Origin: Xiphias gladius
Taxonomy: Eukaryota; Chordata; Actinopteri; Istiophoriformes; Xiphiidae
DNA: 64,000 nucleotides
NCBI RefSeq assembly: GCF_016859285.1
Contig: NC_053418.1
Coordinates: 27,998,329-28,062,328 of the forward strand
Direction of reading: 5' to 3'
Position numbers and translations under genes: made by a program
Notes under the pieces: generated by a model
The model's input: the letters and a program-made list of their open reading frames with translations, nothing else
What the model was told of the DNA's origin: nothing
The model's database searches: none
Part shown: one piece after another, positions 38,301-49,900 of the stretch
Layout of the letters: each line of letters begins with the position of its first letter
Position numbering within the stretch: the first letter of the stretch is position 1

Positions 38301-41300
38301 GCCCTCTGTGGCCTGGTCAGTGTCGATCACCGCCCCTCGCCAGCTGAAAGTCACCAATGGATTAAGAAATAAATAATACAAATACATAGACAAAACTAAC
38401 TTTGGTTGTGATTACATTCCCATGTCTCACCTGATGACTCCCTCCTCCTCCCCTTCTTTCTTACTGTCAGCTGCCTTGTCCTTGACGGCTATATCTGAAG
38501 TGTTTCCTTTCCTCTGAAGACGATTCTGAAGGATGGGCGGTCCTCTCTTATTGGATAATTTCCGCTATGGCAAATGGCGACATAAACAAGAAACTTAGTT
38601 TACCATTTAAATCTTAACTTCATGTAAGCAAGTTATAAAGAGAGAAAAGCATATTGATCCATATTATAGGTGAATGTTATAGGCGCATTCCTAATATGTC
38701 TATTTCAAAAAGCTGTATGTCTCCTTCAAAGGATATATTATCAGTGAAACCCCTTTACTTTGGTTTGTAAATGACTTACTAGTATGACAGACTAATTGTA
38801 CTCTGAATTAATTTATGTCAGGATAACATTAATTTTTTAGGTCATCCCATAAAAATTTGGGATAGGAAAACCTCTAAATTACACCACAGACATGAAAAAT
38901 TCTTGTTTCTGATTGGTTGACAGGTGTTTGTTCAACAGTTTATCAGCATATATGTCCATACTGTAAGATACACAGTACATCTTCCAGTAGGCATCCACTA
39001 CTTGCCTAGTACTGACAGTAGTGACCTTTTCATATTATTGTAGGTGTGTTACTTCAAAAGTGAAACCGGCTCAGTTTTAGACATAAATTGCTCCAATAGT
39101 TGCACTGCATCTTCCTATTGTTAAGGAATCTATTCAGGGTGGTGATTAGGTTTAAAATAACTAATAGGTATCATTCAAGTACTGTAGCAGGCAAGCAAGC
39201 AGGCAGCCTTAGATCTGTATGTTCGTTTGTGATGAAGTCATCATCTTAACTTAGGTAGTTGGAGGCTGGTGAAATTTTGAATGTAAAATGAATATACAGT
39301 ACTTGAATTTAAAATTTGATGAACTTGCCATAGTTGTTTAGATGTCACATATTGAAATGGAAAAACAGTCTCCTCACACATTTCCCATGTGATTTCAACA
39401 AGAAATATGCTATGCATTTGTTTACTGACAGAGTATCTGAGGAATCCACTATCGAAATATGATAAATACCAGGGTGTGTATTCATAAGTGCAGGAGAAGT
39501 CAACTCGGAAAGATTAACACTTAACATTAGTAGTCTAGTGTTGCTGTATACCTATAAACTGTATTACTGTCCCTGTAATATACACTCACTCAAAACACCT
39601 GTACACCGGCTAATTCATGCAATTGTCCAATCAGTCAATCACGTGGCAGCAGTGCAATGCAGAAAATCTTGCAGAACCAGAATTTCAAAGGAATTTTTCC
39701 AACATCCTGTGGAATCCAGGCCACGAAGAACTCAGGCTGTTTTGAGAGCAACGGGAGGCCCTACACTGTATTAGTATTGTGTTCCTAATAAAGTGCTTGG
39801 TATGTGTAAATGCTTACCCTGATCTTAGCTCAACTCCAACCTTAACACATTTTAATACCAACTTGAATATCTTCAAAATAGATTTTTTTTACTAATATAG
39901 ACATCACTTCAAATTTTGTACTTTCTGCGCTGGCATGGTCACCTGATAGGCTGACTGTGATACTCAACATCCTATCTCAATCAACATTAACACTGAATGT
40001 AAAAACAGAAAGGAAAGTCTTTCACACTCCAAAAACTTTAAGTACATCAGTCCCTTTAGAAATCTTCAGAGAGCAGAAGCAGGCATATAAAAACCTTGGA
40101 AGGTTGTTCTGGCAGTGCTGGATGGCCGTGTTTGACAGGCTCGGGCATCATCTGAGGGATGACAGGCTTCAGGACACTATTAGTGTCTGTGTCTTGCTCT
40201 CCATCTGTAAGGCCTCAACAAACATACAAAAAGACTTACTATGAAACTATTACTGAAGGTCACGATTAGAACCTCAAAGGGAACCCATCAAACTGATGAA
40301 TTATCTAAACAGTTGTATGCAAAACTTTGGGCATTCCTCGTCAAATTCCATATTTTGTTGATTTTTGAACTGAAAATAGGCAAATTCAAACTCTGAGTTC
40401 ATTAAGGCCTACAAGTAGAAGGGTGCCAAAATTTTTGCACATGCAACAAAATTACTGTTCATTTCCTTTTATTTTTTAAGTTCATAAAATGAAAAATAAC
40501 AGTGCATTAACCACTGAAGAAATTTTCCTTTGTTAATGTCTGTTTGCTGCAGGGGTTGGATTTACATCTTTTCACTTCAAACAACAAACAATGTCATTTG
40601 CCAAAGAGTGCCCACACTTTTGCATACAACTATATGCTGACTTGTCTTAACTGAACTTTTAAACAAGATAAAACACTAATTATTCTGTTGGCATTCAACA
40701 ACTCAAGCGTTTAGGAGGCCCTGACAGCATGCCAACATCTCAGACGTAAGCCACCCAAGGGAGATGTTTAATGTATAAAAAGCCCTACCTCTGAGGTGTT
40801 CAGTAACAGTAGGATAGGCAGCAAATCCACAAATAAACAGAAGGACAAGGATAAAGAGGATGAGGCTCCGCTGCAGCCTGGACAGCTGCTTCCATTTCTT
40901 TACGCACATAGAAGAGAGGGAGATAGAAAATAATGCCAGTTTATACGCAGTTCCTGCGGAATTTATGTGCTCTTTCTGGACCAAACAAGCAATTTGACTG
41001 AAGGGTCTCATCCCTGAAACTGAATTAATATTTTGGTTTTGTGCAGCTAAAATTTTTGAACAGAACAATAAATGTAGAGCTGCTGTGCTGTTGTGATTGA
41101 TTGTAACCATCAATCAAATAATCTCATTTCATCTCTGTGTAAAGCAGCTTGGTCAATTTTTTTTGTGACCTCCACCAAGGAGGTTATGTTTTCACAAGTT
41201 TTGATTTGTTTTTCTTTATTTGTCATCAGGATTACTTAGAACAAACTGATCAGATATGCACCGAACTTGGTGGAGGGATGCAGCATGGGCCAGGGAAGAA

Positions 41301-42705
41301 TCCATTCAATTTGGGGGCAGATCTGGATCATTCACTATGAATTTGAATTTCTTCTGGTCAGGTGTATGTTTCTTGATATTAGCTTGGGCGGAGGGCTGTG
41401 CCCTCTGAGTGCCTTTCAAGTTTTTAAATGTGATCTATAAATAAACTGATTTAACTTGACTACTATTTAAGTGAGGTGTGGCACAGCTAAGAACTTACTA
41501 TGAGCTTTCTAACAACAGACCTTACTCAAATTAAGCCAGTCACAGTTAAATATTATGCTCTGTCCCACACTATATATTGGGACTGGATTATTACAAACCA
41601 AATTGTTACTCATGTTAATTACATTACAAGCTTTTGGTCTGATAAATAGTAATAATAATGGTATACATTCCCAGAACACCTCCAGTAAGGGCAGCTTATT
41701 TATTTTTTTTAAAAGTAATGCCTTATGCTATTTGAATATGATGAGATCATTCTCACATCACCAACAACACTGTTCAAGTCCTCCTAAGCCTGATAACATA
41801 AATTCAGAGGTAATGTTACCACATTATGAAGAGTCAAATTGCCATGCTGATATTGTAGCTCAGGCTCCCCATTCACACCTGACCTGAGGCTTTGTTACTT
41901 TTTTGTAGTACCATCATTCCACATCATTACTTGGCTGTTAAATTAGTACATATATTTTGTACATATTAGTAAACAATAATTCCAGAATCATATAGTATAT
42001 ATATAATATAATATGCAAAATAGGTTGCTAAGTGCACTATTAGCAACCTAATTTCACTAATTTTTTAGAACAAGCCCAACATTGTTGTGTTGCTGCAAGT
42101 ATAAAAAATGGCAACTCTTGGCCAATAAAAGTTGACCACAATGGACAAGAGGTAACTTCCCACTTCTTAAAAGTTTTTATTCAAAGGATCAAAGGAATAT
42201 CTCAAATATGTGATATCTCATTTTAACTATATGTTTAGTAGATGGAATGACAAATAAGCATGAACTTGAACGAATGAATGAATGCCTCAACAAGGACAAT
42301 TGGAGAGCTTTTGTGTGAATTGTTAAGAGTTGATTGTAAACTGAATATGTCATTCTAAAACCCAACTCTACATCAAGAAACAGAAAAGAAGGAGGTCATG
42401 CGTTCTTCAGATCCACAATATCTTTTTACACAGATATATTGGCCAGCATCAGTAACTAAAGCCAGCAATGGGAAGAGTGGGACACAATAGTGTTGTCCTT
42501 ATCAGGTTTTAGTGGGGGAGGGGGGTAACCAGAGGTCTGTAAAGATGACAGGAGAAAAGGAAATCCCTTTATGTGCAGCTCATTGATGCAACCCACTTAC
42601 CCTCCAGCAGGACTGCCTCCTCCACTGCTTACTGTTATTGTAACTTCCACTTCCTTGTCCAGCAAAGCTTATAGATACATAGTCCTGTCGAGATGGTGGG
42701 TGCAT
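24720..42705 (-). CDS. man1b1: man1b1, ER mannosyl-oligosaccharide alpha-1,2-mannosidase (complete, 641 aa)
   Basis: A type II ER/Golgi GH47 enzyme that trims Man9GlcNAc2 to Man8B and marks glycoproteins for degradation. Coding exons in transcript order: 42705-42601, 40897-40789, 40204-40095, 38564-38431, 38343-38237, 37978-37802, 37411-37263, 35825-35637, 32961-32771, 29163-29043, 28061-27867, 27505-27374, 24926-24720. Phases close exactly (1926 nt). The protein starts [13 protein letters not shown]; the membrane anchor is residues 47-63 and a variable stem reaches to about 185. GH47 residues are intact: Glu272 (FESTIRI), Asp405 (RADSYYEY), Glu540 (RPETVESL), Ca2+-binding Thr629 (FNTEAHP) and disulphide Cys469-Cys498, with spacing as in human. 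An in-frame TAA upstream of the ATG in the leader exon supports this start. The stem is shorter than human (699 aa total). Confidence 0.97.
25892..26259 (+). mobile_element. Non-autonomous Tc1/mariner element in man1b1 last intron
   Basis: Left end TAGGTACATAAGTATTTGGA and right end TCCAAATACTTATTAACCTA are inverted repeats. About 370 bp with no transposase. It belongs to the same family as the longer copy at 47484-48513, sharing GTACACCACCACA and GAAACAAAGCCATC. Confidence 0.8.
29178..29298 (+). repeat. (CA)n microsatellite, (TG)n on the man1b1 sense strand
   Basis: About 120 bp of CA with a few CAAA interruptions. On the transcribed strand it is TG repeat followed by G7 and ATTTTAG, ending directly at the acceptor of the man1b1 exon 29163-29043. 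Confidence 0.97.
30508..30560 (+). repeat. (CA)n microsatellite
   Basis: Uninterrupted AC dinucleotides in the man1b1 intron between exons 32961-32771 and 29163-29043. Confidence 0.97.
32172..32450 (+). mobile_element. MITE-like inverted-repeat element with internal CA run
   Basis: Starts AGAGCCCGACCAATATATCG and ends ATCGAGGGGGCTCT, with AGAGCCC / GGGCTCT inverted ends. Rich in ATATCGG-like palindromic words and containing a (AC)n run at 32331-32361. Resembles a widespread fish element ('agggctcgaccgatat' type). Family not named. Confidence 0.55.
33436..33720 (+). mobile_element. Tc1-like transposase C-terminal fragment
   Basis: Plus-strand pieces across shifted frames: [11 protein letters not shown], then [19 protein letters not shown] text (33540-33580), then EYLLE and IPPVEFQ. 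This is the order of the last acidic block and C-terminus of Tc1 transposases. No terminal repeats recognised. It lies in the man1b1 intron between exons 35825-35637 and 32961-32771. Confidence 0.6.
39577..39807 (+). mobile_element. DNA-transposon remnant
   Basis: Begins near TACACTCACTCAAAACACCT and ends GTGTTCCTAATAAAGTGCTT, the typical right terminus of a common fish element. It has about 230 bp of internal sequence and no intact frame. Left end inferred. Confidence 0.45.
40310..40634 (+). mobile_element. MITE with about 24-bp inverted repeats in man1b1 intron 2
   Basis: Left end AGTTGTATGCAAAACTTTGG; right end CACACTTTTGCATACAACTA, its near-exact inverse complement. About 320 bp with no coding capacity, between coding exons 2 and 3. 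Typical Tc1-derived MITE. Confidence 0.8.
41150..41440 (+). repeat. Dispersed repeat ('GACCTCCACCAAGGAGGTTATG' type)
   Basis: Begins GTGACCTCCACCAAGGAGGT and continues with AACTTGGTGGAGGGATG and GGGCGGAGGGCTGTGCCCTC. I recognise this text as a repeat found in many vertebrate and invertebrate genomes; I cannot assign its class. It lies in man1b1 intron 1. Confidence 0.5.
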
Positions 42706-43301
42706 GTCTGTAACCCAACCCTAAAGGAAGAAACACATTTAAGTGTAGTGTGAGTGAGAGGAGAGCTGGATTGGAAATTTCAGGTGTGGTGATATAAACC
42801 TGGGTCGAAGCAAGCTAGGGGAACAAGATGCAGCTAGCATGTGAGCCTGGCTGGTAAACATAGGTGTGGTTGTGGTATGATTGCAAACTATCACAAAATT
42901 GTAAGCTATTAAGAGCAGAGTTTCGCCCCACTTAATTTCTCTTTACACGCACTTGGTTTTACCGGGAAAATGCCTGACGCTGACTGAAGTTACTGTAACG
43001 TAAATCCACAACACCTACAGCACGCTTACTGCTGATTAACATACAGCATGGCTAACTACTGGTCGTGGTGTTTCATTTCAGGGGGATATGTAAGCATAAA
43101 TGTTGGTTGTAAGCACAGCACAGCTAGCTAGTTACATAGTTGTAATCACCTGTGCAACACATGCATATCCACCATACAACGCAGTTTAATCAACAGGCTG
43201 ACTTAATTAATAGTGTTAACCTAAATGCAGTAGATACAACTTTTACAGGACGTGCAGCATACCTATTAATTTGCTGTAACTATAGACTAACGTTATTTTA
43301 C

Positions 43302-43550
43302 CTTTCACACAAGAGGGTAAAGTCTGGTATAGCCCCAGTTACGGCTACCTCGCCTACACGTCACAGGGTCGAAGTAACGTTTTGGCGGGTTCACAGCCCA
43401 ACTCTGGACCGAGGCATGGCTGAGGCCTAAAACAACCGATACCATGGCTACATACTCGAACACTTTTAAAGTACAGCAGAAATATTCTTTGAAAAAGTAT
43501 TTTGCTGAGGATGTCAAGGTCACCGAGGAAAATTAAAACATGCACTGACA
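43302..43550 (-). other. man1b1: Probable non-coding first exon of man1b1
   Basis: Minus-strand CTTGTGTGAAAG is followed by donor GTAAAATAAC (exon end 43302). The ATG exon has an acceptor (GGGTTACAG) at about 42708-42716. Joining them puts an in-frame TAA about ten codons before the ATG at 42705 with no intervening ATG, which fixes the start. The 5' limit is unknown. Confidence 0.5.
43357..43363 (-). promoter_or_regulatory. man1b1: TGACGTG core (UPRE/ATF6-XBP1-like) near man1b1 start
   Basis: CACGTCA on plus equals TGACGTG on the man1b1 strand, inside the small CpG-rich patch that contains the putative first exon. It matches the core of the unfolded-protein-response element TGACGTGG/A except the last base. 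One 7-mer is weak evidence. Confidence 0.25.
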
Positions 43551-46500
43551 TTACCTTGAAAAGTGTCCAGCGTTACATGTGCAATCACCAGGAGAGTAGC
43601 AGTAGTTAGCGTTTCAACTGCCGTTAGTTCAACGTTAATAACTTGAACTCGGGGGTCTCTTCATGTTTAAAACCCTTATATTTATACAGACGATACAAAA
43701 AATATGCTAGCTAACTACAATCCACTTGTAGCTTTGGATGGGATGCAGCTCACTGACAACAACAAATATGATTCAGATGTATCCATGCCGCCTTCACTGA
43801 TTGCCTCGAAATATCGTAAATACCAGCAGTAGTGTATTTTGGTCTCTCCATGATAATGTTTCAAAAGAAATTGATTCAAAACACTCATATTTTTTTGTCA
43901 TTCTTAAACGGCCAGTATTTATTCTATTTTTTTTATTACATTACGTGAAATTACAAAATTCCCAAATTCGTCAGGTCCACGATTGTGACAGACGCGTCAG
44001 TGTAGTGCAATTTATAGTACTCAGTTTTTGTTTTGTTTTTTGTTTTTGTCTCTTTGATTTTTGTTCTGAAAGGTTTTCACGGAAGCGGCAGTATGCTTTC
44101 ATGTAAGCCCCTTGCCTTGACACTCTCCCAGACCGGTCTTCAGACCAGAGAATTCATTATCCATTCACACTGACAATTAATGCTGATTTCACTGATGTTA
44201 TTTTTAATAAACATAGTACCAGTGATTCATACATATTTACCTTAACAGCTATACTGATATTAAAACCTTTTCATCCATGAGTTTAATGTAGTGTTGCACT
44301 TCGTCAATCACTGGAGGGGCATCAAGTAAAACACAATATACTATATGAATATAGTGAAAAAATACAACATTTATAAGAGACAGCGGCGTTTCCAGCATTC
44401 CACTTCAATGTAAATTATAGTGGACAAAAGTTCATAATGTTAATATTTTTTACAGGCCAATGTGTTGGAATACAATGCAAGGTTTGATACTGTTTGATAA
44501 ATTCTTTATTATGAATACAAATACCATTAACATTTGTACTAACATGGCTATTAATACCAGAACTGATACCTTTAAAGTAGTATATATACTGTATGATTAT
44601 TAACAAAGAACCTCTAACCCTGTAAGGTACCTACTGAACCATGCAGGACCATATACAACTAAAACAGCAAAATACCTTCATTTAATGGTTAAAGCTGCAC
44701 TAATGCATTTTTATATGAACAATGGATCAAATGGCTACATGTAAAAAAAAAAGAGTTACTCATAGTAACAAACCAACAGCGAATCATCACTGGATTGCAG
44801 TTCCACTCAGCTCTATAAAGAGTTTAGCCTCTTTTAGCACACTGTTTTGGTTTTCCAGCCTTTAACTCTACTCCCATGAACCCCATTTTCAGGCAGCAGG
44901 CACCCAGATAGCAAAATTCTTCTGGCAAATACTTGGACCCAATATTTATGTTTCTTTTGGCTCATTATATGCCCAGTTATTCAGCCTCCTTGTCCAGCCC
45001 AAATACAGCATGACTGTAAGATGCTACTTCCACATCTGGACCAATTCTGTTACATATACAGAAGAAATCGTCTGGCTCTCAGCCAACACTGGAGGATAAC
45101 CACCAGAATCAGCCCTGGAAGTATATGAGCCAGACTTTAGCCGAGGATCCAAGTGTATATTGGGCCAGACGCTTTCACCAGAAAGATTTGCTGAAAACAT
45201 CTGCAGACACTAGCTGGTGAACATAGTGGAGCATTTAGCCACTAAAGAGCCACATATTTTTTCAAGGAGTTGGTGGAGACAAAATCAGAGCTAAAAAAAA
45301 AAACGTGAATTAGACTGACATTCATCTAGCGGAAACAAACACCAATCTAAATCAATCCTAAACTTGCAAAAGGCAACTGTTAGCTTCTCCATACCTTTGT
45401 GAGGCAAGAATGTTACTGTTGTGTTTTCAGCTTTTCCTGCAGCCCCCAAATGGCCAAAAAATACATTAATGTAGCTTTAACATCTCTGCTGCATCAGCAA
45501 AATGTTGAAAAACATCGAGAATGAAACAGGAAAACCTAACATCAACACAACATAAATCAGGAACCTTAAAACCAGGTAGAAACTCAGCAGGAGAAAACTC
45601 ATGACAAAGATGCAGATGCACGGAGATGATTGAAGTACTAATAAATGTAGACTAAATTTAAATTCAACTAGAGTAAGTTAGAAAGTATCTACAACAGTAA
45701 CATGATGTATATACAATAGTTACATTTAACTTATACTGTAGGTGATAACTAGGACAGAGTTCTTACACGCTATAAATGGGTGCGTAGGATCAAAAATTCG
45801 CTCCTGATTAGGCTGTTCCCTGATTAGACTTATATAAACATTGTAGGTATTAAAAAAAAATGTTGCCTGATGGTCTCAAGACTGAAATGTCATTAATAAA
45901 GTGAGTACTGTCATTGTGCACAGTTCAAATAAAAACAGTGAAAGGGGAAAAAACTAAAAAAAAAGCTAACATTTGCTGATACATCAGCCCAGATAACTTA
46001 TTTGATAGGCTCCAAATGCAGTAGAGGGTTAATTTACTAATATTAGATGAAATTATCTTGAATGACTGTGGTTTTGTTTTGAATGAAAATCAGAACCATG
46101 ATCAGCGCTCATTCAACTGGCTGAGTGATGTTAATCCAATTCTTTGTGGGATTCCAAGTAAGAAATTCCCATTCTGAATGCACAGTAAAGGCACTAGAGT
46201 TACACAGGAGGGAATCCTCCCCTGGTGATTCCAGCCACACCTGAGATCCCAGAGTTAAGGGCTCGGTCATACCTACATTTATAAAAGTGAAATTTCAGCT
46301 CAGAATAGGTTATTTTCAATGCAAAGGCCACAATCAGAGCTTCCAGAACCACCTATGTTGTCAATTGAACACCATGATCAAGTCAAAATGTACCTGAATC
46401 AAAATTAAAATTACTAAATGAATGTCAAACCCTTACATAAATAAGCAGGTTTCAAAACCAACAACACACGAGAAAAATGTAAAAATTATAGTTAATGTCA

Positions 46501-46922
46501 AGAAATTCAGGCTCAAAATATCCCTGGCCTAAAAAGTGGGCAAGCCAACAGTCACTCTGTGCAGAGTGACAAAGAGTGTCCCTTCAGTAAGGGAGAAAAA
46601 CTAATTCTCCTGGAGGATCTTCAGCTCACTTTGTGTCTTTTGTCCTCAGTTTTTTGTTAGTGAAAGAGGTTGTCCTTGGTCATTTTGACCCAAAATTTAC
46701 ACTACGAACAACAAGATGGTTCAAGACGTCCAAAATAAATTGGCTGGTTAACATACTTGCAAAAAAGTTGCACAACTTTGAACTGACAAGCAATGCCAAT
46801 TCAAAAATGATGTGAAGCTATAGAAGACAGTAAAAATTAGAAATAAACAGTTTGCCTGTTCAGATCTTTGTAGCGCCAGACTATCACATAGATGCAATCA
46901 TGCTCAGAGGAAGGGGGCGTCC
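43551..46922. other. Region between man1b1 promoter and collagen 3' end
   Basis: Contains the man1b1 upstream region, a 790-bp MITE and about 1.4 kb of AT-rich sequence that must include the collagen 3' UTR. No poly(A) signal could be assigned confidently. No other gene recognised. Confidence 0.5.
44689..45480 (+). mobile_element. MITE with 24-bp imperfect inverted repeats
   Basis: Left TTAAAGCTGCACTAATGCAT and right ATACATTAATGTAGCTTTAA pair at 21 of 24 positions. About 790 bp with no coding frame. It lies between man1b1 and the collagen gene. Confidence 0.7.
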
Positions 46923-49900
46923 CTAGCTGAAGCATGCTGGTCCTATGGTGAAGCCAAACTCCCAGGTTACTTCTTTGTTTCCAAACAATGCAAGGTCCCT
47001 GAAAGGCAGCAGTTGGAGATTGTCACTTTCAAACTGAAAAACTGATTCCTGGCCTCCTGACTCGTGCGTCTCCGATATCTGTGGAAAAGGAAATTATTTT
47101 TAAAATACTCAACAAATCAATTTCTTTTCTGATTCTTTGTTTTTGTGTATGTTGGGTGTATCACTTTATTGAATGGATTAACATATAACTTTTTAAAGAC
47201 ATTCATGTTCACCAGTGGAAGAATCCTAAAGACTTTAGTGATCCCTGGTTTTCCAGTGAAATATCTCTACATCTACTAGATGGATTGGCACAAAATTTTG
47301 GACTGAAATTCATGATTCCCACAGACAACGAATCCTACTGACTTTTGTGATCCCCTGACCTTTTATCTAGTTCCATGTGGTGGTTTTTGACTGAAATGTC
47401 AGGGAAACTACTGGATGGATTGCCATCTAAGTGGGTACATACATTAATTCTCCCTTCAGAATGATTCGTATTATTTAGTGTAAATATACAGTTAGGTACA
47501 TAAGTATTTGGACAGTGACAAGCCTCTGTAGCCTCTGTACACCACCACAATGGATTTGAAACAAAGCCATCAAGGTGTGATTTAAGTGTAGACGTTTATC
47601 TTTAATTCAAGGGGTTTAAAAAACATCACATTAACCGTTTCGGAATTAAAGCCATTTTTATACATTGTCTCATTTTCAGAGGCTCAAATGTAATTGGATA
47701 ATTGACAATTGATCAATTTCATTGACAGGTGTGGCCTGTTCCTTCATTATTTCATTACGAATTAAGCAGATAAAAGATCTTGAGTTGATTCCAAGTGTTG
47801 TATTTGCATTTCATAGCTGTTCATGGGAACTCTCAATATGCAGCCCAAAGAGGTGTTGATGCAATTGAAGGACTCCTCTGTTTAGTGACAGTTGTTCCAG
47901 ATTGACAAAAATTGGCTTCTTTTACTCCTCTTTCAAACCATCTGTCTACTCTGGACAAAATGCATACATCACTGTCCTGAAAAGAGTGTCCTTTGTCCTT
48001 AAGATGCAGGTGGACTGCTGAGTCCTGACGACAAGAGCTTCTCAAGGCAGAGAAATGGAATATTCTTCAGTGGCCAAGTCAGTCATCTGACCTCAATCCA
48101 AATGTACATGCTTTTTACTAAACTGAAGACAAAACTGAAGGCAGAAAGACCCACAAAAAAGCAGCAACCAAAGGCGGCTGCAGTAAAGGCCTGGTAAAGC
48201 ATTTCAATGGTGGAATCTACCCCTTTAGGTGACGTACATAGGTTCCAGACTTCAGGCAGTTATTGACTGCAAATGATTTTCATCAAACTATTAAAAATAA
48301 TCCTTATATTTATAATTATGTTGGTTTGTCCAATTACCTTTGAGCCTCTGAAAATGGGGGACTATATATACAAAATGGCTGTATGTATGTACCTATGGTT
48401 CATGCAACATTTTCAGTAAACCCCTACATTTCAATCACATCTCGATGACTTTGTTTCAAATCCATTGTGGTGGTGTACAGCGACAAGATAACTACTTATG
48501 TACTTAAATGTACAAGGTTAAGTTATCTATCCTAAGTTAGATAAAATTCTGTTCTTACATTAAGAAGAAAAAATTATTAGAATTATAAATAATGTTAATA
48601 TACATTTTCTAACCATTTTCTATACTGGCTTGGCCAATACAAACAAATAAAGGCTGGTCCTTACTAAAGACTTGGTATAAAAGTAATGAATAGGGATGGG
48701 AATAATTTACTCTAATCTCTCATATGATAAATTCAGTATAATGTAACTTTCCACAGCAATAATTCCATCAGAACTACAACAGTCCATTAAATTTACCACT
48801 TCTTACAGATGTTGCAAGTTAAAAGCCTGCCAATAACTGCTGGAAATGTGCCTTTTGAGTTGCTGTGAGGCTTTCCTTTGAAACATCTAAGTGTCAGGTT
48901 TCATCAGTGGTAGCTTGCCAGAGATCAGAAAAACTGCAAAAATGGAAGTGCCTGAAAATAATTAGTGAACGAACAAAATGAGACAAAATGAGAGCAGCAG
49001 AGTGGTGGCACGAAGAGTAGGTATATAAAAAAAGGTGTGTGCGGGCTGGGATTAAAATTTCCTCACTGTCGAGTGAGAGACTGTTTTCTTGGATTCATGA
49101 ACCTCAGTCTTCATCACTGTTATTTACCGCACAGTCTCGCAGTGACCCCAGGTAACTCTGCCTTTGAGTGTCAGCCAGGAATTTGACTTCCCTCCCTCTA
49201 TGGCTCTGTCTGTTTCCTGGCTGGCAGGAGTATGTGATGGTCTGGGTGGAAAATCTGCTATTCAGTCGCAGAAACCTCATCTGCACCACATCTGTTCCTC
49301 CTGGATACTCAAACTGGCGGTAAGGGGTTTATGAGATGGGATTTAGAGAAAGAAAGGAAAATATAAGTTAAATCCATCTCGGAAAAAAAAAAACAACTAT
49401 CAGGATCAGACACTCACCTGGAAGCCGTCTTCAACCGTGCTCAACCAGTAAAATGACATATCGGTGCCAGAATCCTTCAGCCAAGCTTTTATTGGAACCT
49501 GTGGTTGGTCATTAATGTTAACACAGAAATTTTGCCGTGTTTTACCAAATAATAAAGGTGTATTCAAAGTTGCAAATAAAGTTTACACTAACTATTAACA
49601 TCAACACAAAACATTACCTCAGGTTTGAGCACACACAACTAACAATACCACTGCAAGACTGGCAGTCTCTCCACTTAATAATACATACAATACCAGTCAA
49701 AAGTTGTAAAACACCTCTAGCTTTCTGTTTTTTACTGAAATATGTGACTTTCTTTCAGCAATGGAAATCAAATATTGTTCAAAAAGATTGTCCCAACACT
49801 GAAGAAGTTCCCACGAATGCGTTGTACTTGCAGGCTGCTTTGGTTTCACCTTCTGTCCAGTTCATCCCACACCAGCTCCATGGGGTTTAGGTCTAGACAC

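Noticed and set aside
40703..41113. 136-codon minus-strand frame as a separate gene
   Set aside because: It is the man1b1 membrane-anchor exon (40897-40789) with read-through into flanking introns.
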